Source: Myxococcota bacterium (GTDB taxonomy: Bacteria; Myxococcota; Polyangia; GCA-2747355; JAKLHH01). From it: a stretch of 6,954 nt of DNA. The notes beneath the pieces were generated by a model. The model searched no databases, was not told the origin of the DNA, and saw only the letters and a list, made by a program, of their open reading frames with translations. Every line of letters starts with the position of its first letter. Position 1 is the first letter of the stretch. Location of the stretch: positions 1 through 6,954 of the forward strand of contig JAKLHH010000396.1 of assembly GCA_022710245.1 (NCBI GenBank), written 5' to 3'. The translations under genes and the position numbers were made by a program. Positions 1 to 5,185 of this stretch are shown here, one piece after another.

Positions 1-530
1 CGGTGATGGACTACGGCGCGGCAGGCGCCACCATCGGCCACGAGATCAGCCACAGCTTCGACGACATGGGCGCGCAGTTCGACGCCGAGGGTCGGCTCCA
101 CAACTGGTGGACGCCGGAGGACCTCGCGCACTTCAAGGCCGCCGCCGAGCGCCTGGTCAAGCAGTACGACGCCTACCGCCCCTTCCCCGACCTGGCGGTC
201 AACGGCACGCTGACGGTGAGCGAGAACATCGCCGACGTCGCCGGGCTCGCGGTGGCCTACGACGCCTACCGCCTCTCGCTCGGCGGCGGCGAGGCGCCGG
301 CGCTCCGCGGCCTCAGCGGCGACCAGCAGTTCTTCCTCTCCTTCGCCCAGAGCTGGCGGCAGAAGATCCGCGAGCCCGCGCTGCGCAAGCGCGTCCTCAC
401 CGACCCCCACGCGCCGGCGCGCTACCGGGCGCTCACCGTCCGCAACCTCGACGCGTGGTACGCGGCGTTCGGCGTCAAGCCAGGGGAGAAGCTCTACCTG
501 CCTCCGACCGAGCGCGTGCAGGTCTGGTGA
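1..530 (+). CDS. M13 family zinc metallopeptidase, C-terminal part (5' end outside window)
   Basis: This is the C-terminal ~175 residues of a neprilysin/PepO-type (M13) endopeptidase, which cleaves peptides in the periplasm or outside the cell. Counting from the codon at base 3, the zinc-binding motif HEISH lies at residues 13-17, with the catalytic Glu at 14. The third zinc ligand and its partner Asp are in ENIAD (E74, D78). The substrate-binding pair of the family is seen as H136 and R142 in DPHAPARYR, with the same spacing as H711/R717 in neprilysin. The chain ends in VQVW, like the usual C-terminal CxVW, but the Cys is replaced, so the disulfide of animal homologues cannot form there. The first base of the window is already inside the gene; a GTG at base 3 is an internal Val codon, not a start. 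Full-length members are about 650-750 residues, so roughly three quarters is missing. Its stop lies 6 bp from the convergent stop of lipoprotein A. The family call is firm; the substrate is unknown. Confidence 0.96.
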   Translation, partial: VMDYGAAGATIGHEISHSFDDMGAQFDAEGRLHNWWTPEDLAHFKAAAERLVKQYDAYRPFPDLAVNGTLTVSENIADVAGLAVAYDAYRLSLGGGEAPALRGLSGDQQFFLSFAQSWRQKIREPALRKRVLTDPHAPARYRALTVRNLDAWYAAFGVKPGEKLYLPPTERVQVW

Positions 531-536
531 GCGCGG

Positions 537-1418
537 CTAAGGCGCCGGGTAGAGCAGGAAGTCGTCGACGGCGAAGGTGACGCTGGCGCCAAAGCTCCAG
601 GCGCAGGTGGCCTTGCCCCCGCTGCTCGGCGCGTAGCTGGAGGCGACCGCCCCGCCCGCGACGGCGATGGCCCACAGCCCGTTGCCCGCGGTGCACAGCG
701 GCGCGGCGGCGCCGGTCGTCACCACGGCCTCCAGGTCGACGCCGCCCGCGGGCGCGGGGTCCCAGTCACTGCTGACGCTCACCCCGGTCTGGGAGAGACC
801 GTGGACGTAGAACGCCTTCACCTTGGAGAGGTCCACGCCGCGCCACGTCGAGCTGCTCGCGAGGATGGTCTTGACGGTCGGGGGACCGACGACCTCCAGC
901 GCGGAGGTCGCGGCGGGCGAGAGGGTGTACCAGAACTGGACCAGGTTCCCGCCGCCGACGACGGGGGTGGTGGTCGTCATCGGCACGCCGTTGCACTTGA
1001 CCACCGGCGGATCCGTCGCGCCGAGGAGCACGACGGTGACCACCAGCAGGCAGCTCGCGGGAGGGCAGGCCGCGGCGCTGCTGGTGTGGCTCCAGCTCGG
1101 CGGCGCGGTGAGGCTGCCGACGACGGCAGGCCCGTCCGCCTCCAGGGACACGGCCTTGACGGGCGCGAGGTCAGGGGCGCCCCCGGCGTCCTTGAGCGCC
1201 AGGCTGTCGCGCAGCTGGCGCTCGCCCGCCGCGTCCCCGGGCGCGGCCTGCTCGTCGGTCCGGGGAGCGTCGAGGCTCGGGCCTCGCTGATCCGCGCGCG
1301 CCGCGTCGTCGGCGCCTGCAGCGGCGCCGACGAAGGGCAGCAGCGTGTGGCACCCGCCGAGGAGCGCGAGGCAGAGGGCGCCGGTCAGCGGCAGGAGCGG
1401 GCGCGGGGGGACAGCCAT
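537..1418 (-). CDS. Lipoprotein A: lipobox, acidic linker and beta-sandwich domain; function unknown
   Basis: A 293-residue predicted lipoprotein. The signal peptide ends in lipobox LLGGC, with the lipidated Cys at 23; +2 is His, not Asp, which fits outer-membrane sorting by the E. coli Lol rule. Residues ~30-105 form an Ala/Asp/Pro-rich, low-complexity linker. Residues ~108-293 form one domain of short hydrophobic beta strands with the landmarks WSHT (109-112), CPPASC (118-123), KCNG (141-144), FWY (162-164) and TWRGVDL (191-197). From memory, this order (WSHT, LLVV, N-G-P, WY, G-V-D) resembles a secreted bacterial beta-sandwich domain whose usual Gly/Ser/Asn loop is here replaced by CX4C. 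Extra Cys at 242 and 272 may pair in the oxidising periplasm. No catalytic motif is visible. The protein is a diverged paralogue of the one at 3768-4580. The ATG at 1416-1418 gives a perfect signal peptide but has no Shine-Dalgarno sequence. The lipoprotein call is strong; a binding or structural role is inference. Confidence 0.88.
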   Translation of the reverse strand: MAVPPRPLLPLTGALCLALLGGCHTLLPFVGAAAGADDAARADQRGPSLDAPRTDEQAAPGDAAGERQLRDSLALKDAGGAPDLAPVKAVSLEADGPAVVGSLTAPPSWSHTSSAAACPPASCLLVVTVVLLGATDPPVVKCNGVPMTTTTPVVGGGNLVQFWYTLSPAATSALEVVGPPTVKTILASSSTWRGVDLSKVKAFYVHGLSQTGVSVSSDWDPAPAGGVDLEAVVTTGAAAPLCTAGNGLWAIAVAGGAVASSYAPSSGGKATCAWSFGASVTFAVDDFLLYPAP

Positions 1419-1426
1419 GAGCGCTC

Positions 1427-1432
1427 AGTATA
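1427..1432 (-). promoter_or_regulatory. Candidate -10 element for lipoprotein A, implying a leaderless mRNA
   Basis: On the minus strand TATACT stands exactly 8 nt before the ATG of lipoprotein A. No GGAGG-like sequence lies between. Transcription starting 6-8 nt after the box would begin at or next to the ATG. No good -35 is seen 16-18 nt upstream, so an activator may be needed. The same box at the same distance precedes the paralogue at 4580. Confidence 0.5.
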
Positions 1433-1456
1433 GCTCGAGGCCCGCGCGCGCGGCGA

Positions 1457-1515
1457 GACCGCTGAGCGTTGACAGACCGCTGAGCTTTGACACGAGACCG
1501 CCGAGCAACTTGACC
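1457..1515 (+). repeat. Three tandem ~18-bp direct repeats in the divergent promoter region
   Basis: Unit 1 (1457-1474) is GACCGCTGAGCGTTGACA. Unit 2 (1475-1492) is GACCGCTGAGCTTTGACA, differing at one base and directly abutting. A third, degenerate copy (1496-1515) reads GACCGCCGAGCAACTTGACC, with a substitution and an extra base or two. Each unit ends in TTGAC(A/C), like a -35 hexamer. The array lies 25-83 bp upstream of the -10 of lipoprotein A, and its third copy overlaps the candidate -35 of the barrel gene. It may be an iterated binding site for a regulator of one or both genes. The repeats are seen directly; the role is inference. Confidence 0.75.
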
Positions 1516-1539
1516 CCCTCCTGACGGCTCTGGTATCTC
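1510..1539 (+). promoter_or_regulatory. Candidate sigma-70-like promoter of the barrel protein gene
   Basis: TTGACC (1510-1515) could be a -35 element. TATCTC (1534-1539), preceded by TG one base upstream (1531-1532), could be an extended -10. The spacer is 18 nt. The -10 matches consensus only in part. The -35 is formed by the third repeat of the array, which would couple regulator binding to promoter use. Confidence 0.35.
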
Positions 1540-1565
1540 GACGAGCAAGATCTACTGGAGCCCAC

Positions 1566-2213
1566 ATGTCACCGCGCCTGCGCCACCTACCCCTCCTCCC
1601 CCTCCCCCTCCTCCTCGCACTCCTGGCGCTCGCCCCCTCGCCCGCCGCGGCGCAGAGCGGCGTCGAGGCCTCGCGCCCCGTCTTCTTCGGCGTCCGCGTC
1701 AGCGCCGGCGGCCGCTTCGACAACGTGCGCAAGTGCGTCGCCTCCTCGCCGGGCACCCGCGGCGGGGTGGCCGCGGACATCTCGTTCGTGACGGAGGTCG
1801 GGCTCACGGACAGCATGAGCCTGGTCATCAACGTCCCCGTGATGCGCCCCATCCTCTTCGCGACCGCGTTCAAGCTGCTGCAGCTCGAGCCCGACGTGGC
1901 GCTCGTCTTCCGCCGCCGCGTCAGCGACTCCGTCGACGTGATCGCCGGCCCGACGCTGGGCATCTCGCTCCACTACGGCCCCGACTACCGCTCCGAGTCC
2001 TCGGGGCCCGGCCGCACGGCGTCCTTCTTCGCCATGGGGCCGATGATCGGCGGCTACCTCGGCTTCGACTTCAAGCGGCCGGAGAAGAGCTTCAACTTCC
2101 AGCTCGGCCTGCAGCCCTACGCGATCCCGCTCTTCGGGGTGAGCGACCCGGCCGACCACAAGGGCGTGGTCGTCGGGGGCATGCTCGAGGGGACCTTCCG
2201 CTTCAAGCGCTGA
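1566..2213 (+). CDS. Secreted, probable outer-membrane beta-barrel protein, function unknown
   Basis: A 215-residue protein with a Leu/Pro-rich signal peptide ending near APSPAAA|QSG (residue ~29). The ATG has a good Shine-Dalgarno GGAG 5 nt upstream (1557-1560). The mature part of about 185 residues consists of alternating strand-like segments with aromatic and Gly ends: FFGVRVSAGGRF, ISFVTEVGLTDSMSLVINVPV, VALVFRRRVSDSVDVIAGPTLGISLHYG, FFAMGPMIGGYLGFDF, SFNFQLGLQPYAIPLFGV and VVVGGMLEGTFRFKR. This resembles small 8-stranded barrels and outer-membrane protein beta-barrel families. The chain ends in a strand with Phe near the end (FRFKR), a weak version of the C-terminal beta-signal. One Cys near residue 57 (RKCV) is unpaired. 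The gene is divergent from lipoprotein A and shares its regulatory region; its 3' end lies 21 bp from the convergent end of the serine hydrolase gene. Barrel topology is a moderate inference; I do not recognise a named family. Confidence 0.85.
   Translation: MSPRLRHLPLLPLPLLLALLALAPSPAAAQSGVEASRPVFFGVRVSAGGRFDNVRKCVASSPGTRGGVAADISFVTEVGLTDSMSLVINVPVMRPILFATAFKLLQLEPDVALVFRRRVSDSVDVIAGPTLGISLHYGPDYRSESSGPGRTASFFAMGPMIGGYLGFDFKRPEKSFNFQLGLQPYAIPLFGVSDPADHKGVVVGGMLEGTFRFKR
1590..1616 (+). other. 27-nt uninterrupted pyrimidine tract inside the signal-peptide coding region
   Basis: From 1590 to 1616 the plus strand has only C and T, mostly C-runs split by single T or TCCT. It encodes the Leu/Pro-rich core of the signal peptide of the barrel protein. 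The complementary strand has three G-runs of four or five plus GG pairs. Such sequence can form i-motif, G-quadruplex or triplex DNA, but biased codon use for Leu and Pro alone explains it. Confidence 0.6.
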
Positions 2214-2234
2214 GGAGCCGCGCCGGCGTGGACG

Positions 2235-3725
2235 TCAGGGCACCCGCGTGTAGGTGTGCGGCGTGACGCCGTCCTGCTCCATCAGCAGGCTGTCGTAGCC
2301 CCCCGAGGCGCCCTTCTTGAACGTGATCCAGGCGTAGACGAGCCGCGAGTAGAACTTCTCGGCGCTCTGCGGCCAGAAGCGCACCGCCGCCTGCTTGGGC
2401 AGGATGGCGTAGAGCGCGTCCCCGTTCAGCGCGAGCTGCACCTTGTAGCCGGGCTGCCCGTCGAGCGCGAAGGTGCCCGTGAACGGCTGCAGCTTGCTGG
2501 CGGTGGCGGCCAGCGTCGGCGGCAGGTCGATCGCGGTCGCGGCCTTGCCACCGAGGACGTCGAGGAGCTTGAGGCCGAGCAGCGTCGGCGGGTCCTGGAT
2601 CGTGGCGGTGCTGGCGAGGACCACCACGGCGGCCTTCGACTTCGGATCGTAGCCGGCGAAGCTGTTGAAGCCGCCGGTCATGCCGTTGTGCCAGACGTAG
2701 CCCGACGGCTTGCTGAGGAACCAGCCGAGCCCGATGCTCATCGCGCCCGAGATGTTGAACTGCGAGGTATGGGTGAGGCTCATGGCGGCGGCGAGCGAGC
2801 TCGCGTCGCGGCCGGACTGCGCGGCGAGGTAGCGGAGCAGGTCCTCCGCGGTCGAGTGGATGGCGCCGGCGGGGGCCATCACGCCGAAGCTCCACGGCTT
2901 GATCGCGGTGTTGTCGTCGGCGTGCCCCTCGGCGAAGCGCGCGCGCTGCGCCGGCGACAGCGCGATCACGGTGTCGGCGAGCTGGAGCGGGTCGGTGATG
3001 GTCCCCTTCAGCATCGCCTCGTACGAGGCGCCGGCCTTCAGCGTCAGCGCGTGGCCGAGGAGGGTGGCGCCGAGGTTGCTGTAGGAGAACTTGGCGCCCG
3101 GCTCGCTCGCCAGCGCGCAGCCGGTGAGGAAGGTGTACATCAGCTCGGGCGTGTAGTCGGCGTAGGGGTCGTCGGGGTTCGCCGGCGCGAAGTTGTCGGG
3201 CATGCGGGGGAGCCCCGAGGTGTGGGTCGAGAGGTGGCGGAGCAGGATCGCCTCGCCGCCCAGGCTCGGCACGGTGACCTGGCCCGCGGGGAGGAGCTCC
3301 TGCACCGGCTGCTCGAGCGTCACCTTCTGCTGCTCGACCAGGCTCGCCAGGAGGAGCGAGGTGAAGGTCTTGCTGATCGAGCCGATCTCGAAGACGGTCT
3401 GGCCGTCGGGGACGGCGCCGCCCGTGAGCTTCGTCGAGCCGAAGCCGTAGACCTCCACGCCCTCGTCCGTCTGCAGGCCGACGACGAGCCCCACCGCCCA
3501 CTCGCCCTTCAGCAGCGGCGCGACGAGGTCAGCGATGGTCTTCTGCCACTTGCCGCTGGGCTTGCCGTCCGGACGCAGGTCGGCGCGGCCCTCGCTGGCC
3601 AGCCCGTCGAGGCGCGGCGCGCCGTCCAGCCCCGCGTCAGGCGCGCGTGCGTCGACGGTCGGCGCGGCCTCGCCGCAGGCGAGGAGGAGCAGCGCGAGGG
3701 CGAGGAGCAGGGCGCAGCGCTTCAT
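2235..3725 (-). CDS. Serine hydrolase lipoprotein, beta-lactamase/peptidase S12 family, with C-terminal beta domain
   Basis: A 496-residue enzyme of the class C beta-lactamase / DD-peptidase / esterase superfamily. The N-terminal lipobox LLLAC places the lipidated Cys at 17; residues ~20-58 are an Asp/Ala/Pro linker, so the catalytic part is tethered to a membrane outside the cytoplasm. The nucleophile motif SISK is at 116-119, in context FEIGSISKTFT. Tyr-Ser-Asn (YSN) is at 215-217, and the third motif HNG is at 346-348 in WHNGMTGGF, typical of this family in place of KTG. LLRHLSTHTSGLP (161-173) is another family signature. Residues ~410-496 match the pattern of the DUF3471-type C-terminal beta domain (F-T-G-T-F, FYSRLVYAWITF). 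All key residues are present, so it should be active; the substrate (peptidoglycan stem peptide, D-amino peptide or ester) cannot be told. A strong Shine-Dalgarno AAGGAGG lies 6 nt before the ATG at 3723-3725. The lipoprotein B gene is 42 bp upstream on the same strand, suggesting one operon. Confidence 0.95.
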   Translation of the reverse strand: MKRCALLLALALLLLACGEAAPTVDARAPDAGLDGAPRLDGLASEGRADLRPDGKPSGKWQKTIADLVAPLLKGEWAVGLVVGLQTDEGVEVYGFGSTKLTGGAVPDGQTVFEIGSISKTFTSLLLASLVEQQKVTLEQPVQELLPAGQVTVPSLGGEAILLRHLSTHTSGLPRMPDNFAPANPDDPYADYTPELMYTFLTGCALASEPGAKFSYSNLGATLLGHALTLKAGASYEAMLKGTITDPLQLADTVIALSPAQRARFAEGHADDNTAIKPWSFGVMAPAGAIHSTAEDLLRYLAAQSGRDASSLAAAMSLTHTSQFNISGAMSIGLGWFLSKPSGYVWHNGMTGGFNSFAGYDPKSKAAVVVLASTATIQDPPTLLGLKLLDVLGGKAATAIDLPPTLAATASKLQPFTGTFALDGQPGYKVQLALNGDALYAILPKQAAVRFWPQSAEKFYSRLVYAWITFKKGASGGYDSLLMEQDGVTPHTYTRVP

Positions 3726-3767
3726 GAACCGCCTCCTTGTCTACCGCGTCTGCGAGCGCGAGCCGTC

Positions 3768-4580
3768 TCAGTGCGTCGGGGAGAGGAGCAGGCTCACCAC
3801 CGCCCAGCTGGAGGGCGCCGACGTGCTCCACGCGAGCTCCGCCTTGCCAGCGACGCTCTTGGCGTAGCCCGCGACGCCAGTCCCGGTGGCGGAGGCCATC
3901 CACAGGCTCTGGGTGGCGCTGCCGGTGGTGACCGGCAGGTACCCGGTGAGCGCGGCGACACCGAGCAGCACGCTCCCGGCGGGAGCCGATCTGCCGTCGG
4001 TGATCGTCGGCGCCATCGCGAACGAGTGCGAGAGGAACGCCCCGTCGACGGGCACGAGGTCTGCCCCGCGCCAGGTCGTGGCACCAGCGAAGAAGCTCCC
4101 GCCGGTCCCGGCCACGGCCAGCGCACACGAGGCGGGCGGCGACTTGAGATACCAGAGCTGCGCGGTCATGCCGTTGGCGGAGGCCTCGCCGCCAGGGGCC
4201 AGCGGGGTGGCGTTGCAGGTCGCACCGCTGACCTTCCCGCCCCAGGCGGCCACCTGGAGGACAAGCAGACACTCCGCCGCCGGGCAGCTGCTGGCCGTGT
4301 GCGTCCACGCGGCCGAGGCGCCGCCCGGCGAGGGCCCGCTGCTCGCGTCGAGCTCCACCAGCTCGAGGGCCTGGTCCGCGCCCGCCGCCGGCCGGTCGGT
4401 GATCAGGCGATCCGCGGCCGCCTCGCGTGACGGACCCTCGACGGCCGCCTCGCGCGACGGCCCCTCGACGCTCGGAGCGCCGAGCTCGCGAGCCGACGAG
4501 GCGCCGCCTGGCGCGCTCTCCAGCGCGCGGGCGCAGCCGGTGACGAGCAGGAGACCGGCCAGCGGTGGCAGGAGGCGCAT
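3768..4580 (-). CDS. Lipoprotein B, paralogue of lipoprotein A; beta-sandwich domain, function unknown
   Basis: A 270-residue predicted lipoprotein when started at the ATG at 4578-4580. This gives MRLLPPLAGLLLVTGC, with lipobox LVTGC and Cys at 16, directly after the N-terminus. The frame stays open upstream to 4829, but that would place about 80 non-secretory residues before the signal peptide. Residues ~20-85 are a linker containing a nine-residue tandem repeat (VEGPSREAA twice). The domain at ~91-270 shares landmarks with protein A in the same order: WTHT (92-95), CPAAEC (99-104), TCNATPL (121-127), LWY (142-144), SPPA, TWRGADL (169-175) and a hydrophobic last strand (VVSLLLSP). The CX4C and CN cysteines are common to both; A's C242 and C272 have no match here, while B has C152. 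No catalytic motif is visible. It is followed 42 bp later by the serine hydrolase, probably cotranscribed. The start has no Shine-Dalgarno; a TATACA box lies 8 nt upstream of it. Confidence 0.87.
   Translation of the reverse strand: MRLLPPLAGLLLVTGCARALESAPGGASSARELGAPSVEGPSREAAVEGPSREAAADRLITDRPAAGADQALELVELDASSGPSPGGASAAWTHTASSCPAAECLLVLQVAAWGGKVSGATCNATPLAPGGEASANGMTAQLWYLKSPPASCALAVAGTGGSFFAGATTWRGADLVPVDGAFLSHSFAMAPTITDGRSAPAGSVLLGVAALTGYLPVTTGSATQSLWMASATGTGVAGYAKSVAGKAELAWSTSAPSSWAVVSLLLSPTH
4416..4469 (-). repeat. 27-bp tandem duplication in the lipoprotein B linker
   Basis: Two adjacent 27-bp units (4416-4442 and 4443-4469) differ at two positions. They encode VEGPSREAA followed by VEGPSREAA/D-type sequence in the linker between lipid anchor and folded domain. 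A recent in-frame duplication that changed tether length is the simplest reading. Confidence 0.8.
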
Positions 4581-4588
4581 GATGAGAC

Positions 4589-4594
4589 TGTATA
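4589..4594 (-). promoter_or_regulatory. Candidate -10 element for lipoprotein B, implying a leaderless mRNA
   Basis: On the minus strand TATACA lies exactly 8 nt before the ATG of lipoprotein B, with no ribosome-binding sequence between. TTGACT (minus strand, 4616-4621) is a good -35 by sequence, but the spacer is 21 nt, too long for an ordinary sigma-70 promoter. A short direct repeat GAGACTG (4584-4590 and 4600-4606) flanks the box. The arrangement mirrors lipoprotein A. Confidence 0.5.
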
Positions 4595-4631
4595 ACGACG
4601 AGACTGCAGAACGAAAGTCAACAGACGCGCT

Positions 4632-4677
4632 GCGGGACAGGTCGCGCTCTCGTTCTACTCGCGCCACGCTGTCCCGC
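4632..4677. repeat. 9-bp inverted repeat in the intergenic region between lipoprotein B and the zinc-ribbon gene
   Basis: GCGGGACAG (4632-4640) and CTGTCCCGC (4669-4677) are perfect inverted copies separated by 28 bp. Centre to centre they are 37 bp apart, about 3.5 helical turns. The pair lies in the 142-bp divergent region. It could be a pair of operator half-sites or an RNA stem in the leader of the zinc-ribbon gene. No T-run follows, so a terminator is unlikely. Confidence 0.55.
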
Positions 4678-4722
4678 CCCGCGAGTTGGTGTAGCATCAC
4701 CTGACCGGAACCGGAGGCCAGG

Positions 4723-5184
4723 ATGCGCAAGCTGAGCTGCGTGAAGTGCGGGGCCGAGCTGAAGCTGAAGCAGGTGGGCTCGGTGGAGATCGACTGGTGC
4801 CTGCGCTGCGGCGGGCTCTGGCTCGACAAGAGCGAGCTGCAGCAGCTCGCGTCGATGGACGAGGCGGCGCTCGAGGAGCTCTACGAGGACCTCGGCGAGG
4901 CCGCCGAGGCGACCGGCCAGACGTCGCCCTACCGCAGCGCGGCCGCCGAGGAGATCTCCGACGCGCGCCGGCTGGACAGCCCCTGCCCCGCCTGCGCGGG
5001 CAAGCTGACCAGCGGCCTGGTCGGCGAGATCACCCTGGAGATCTGCAGCGCCTGCGGCGGGGTCTTCCTCGACGCGGGCGAGCTCGCCGGGGCCACCGCG
5101 CAGATCCGCGGCCGCGGCCACCAGCTCGCGACCATCGCGGCGCTGGCCAGGTCGGTCTCGACCCGCGGCACCATCGGCGAGTGA
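4723..5184 (+). CDS. Protein with two TFIIB-type zinc ribbons
   Basis: A 153-residue cytoplasmic protein with two copies of the zf-TFIIB zinc ribbon. The first has C6xxC9 and C26xxC29 followed by GGLWLDKSEL; the second has C88xxC91 and C108xxC111 followed by GGVFLDAGEL. CxxC - about 16 residues - CxxCGGxW/FLDxxEL is the hallmark of this family. All eight zinc ligands are intact. An acidic, Ala/Glu-rich segment (residues ~42-82) links the ribbons, and a short basic tail (~128-153) follows. There is no signal peptide or membrane segment. The start ATG has GGAGG at 4713-4717, 5 nt upstream. Functions in this family are mostly unknown; protein or nucleic-acid binding is possible. The stop codon is 1 nt from the convergent methyltransferase stop, leaving no room for a terminator. 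Family assignment is firm; role is not known. Confidence 0.93.
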   Translation: MRKLSCVKCGAELKLKQVGSVEIDWCLRCGGLWLDKSELQQLASMDEAALEELYEDLGEAAEATGQTSPYRSAAAEEISDARRLDSPCPACAGKLTSGLVGEITLEICSACGGVFLDAGELAGATAQIRGRGHQLATIAALARSVSTRGTIGE

Positions 5185-5185
5185 G

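Noticed and set aside
3..5. GTG as start codon of a short M13-like protein
   Set aside because: The zinc motif begins only about ten residues later and the family needs several hundred residues before it; the frame is open to the window edge.
1469..1492. Two TTGACA sequences as independent -35 boxes for the barrel gene
   Set aside because: No acceptable -10 lies 16-18 nt after either; they are better explained as parts of the direct repeats.
2203..3501. Minus-strand open frame of 432 codons overlapping the serine hydrolase in another frame
   Set aside because: Arg/Pro-rich translation without domains; the other frame carries all catalytic motifs.
2256..4430. Long plus-strand open frame of 724 codons
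   Set aside because: It is antisense to the serine hydrolase and lipoprotein B, whose motifs and signal peptides are convincing. The translation is Arg/Ala/Gly-rich low complexity, typical of shadow frames in high-GC DNA.
4581..4829. Upstream start for lipoprotein B
   Set aside because: It would bury the signal peptide and lipobox about 80 residues inside the protein and overlap the zinc-ribbon gene.
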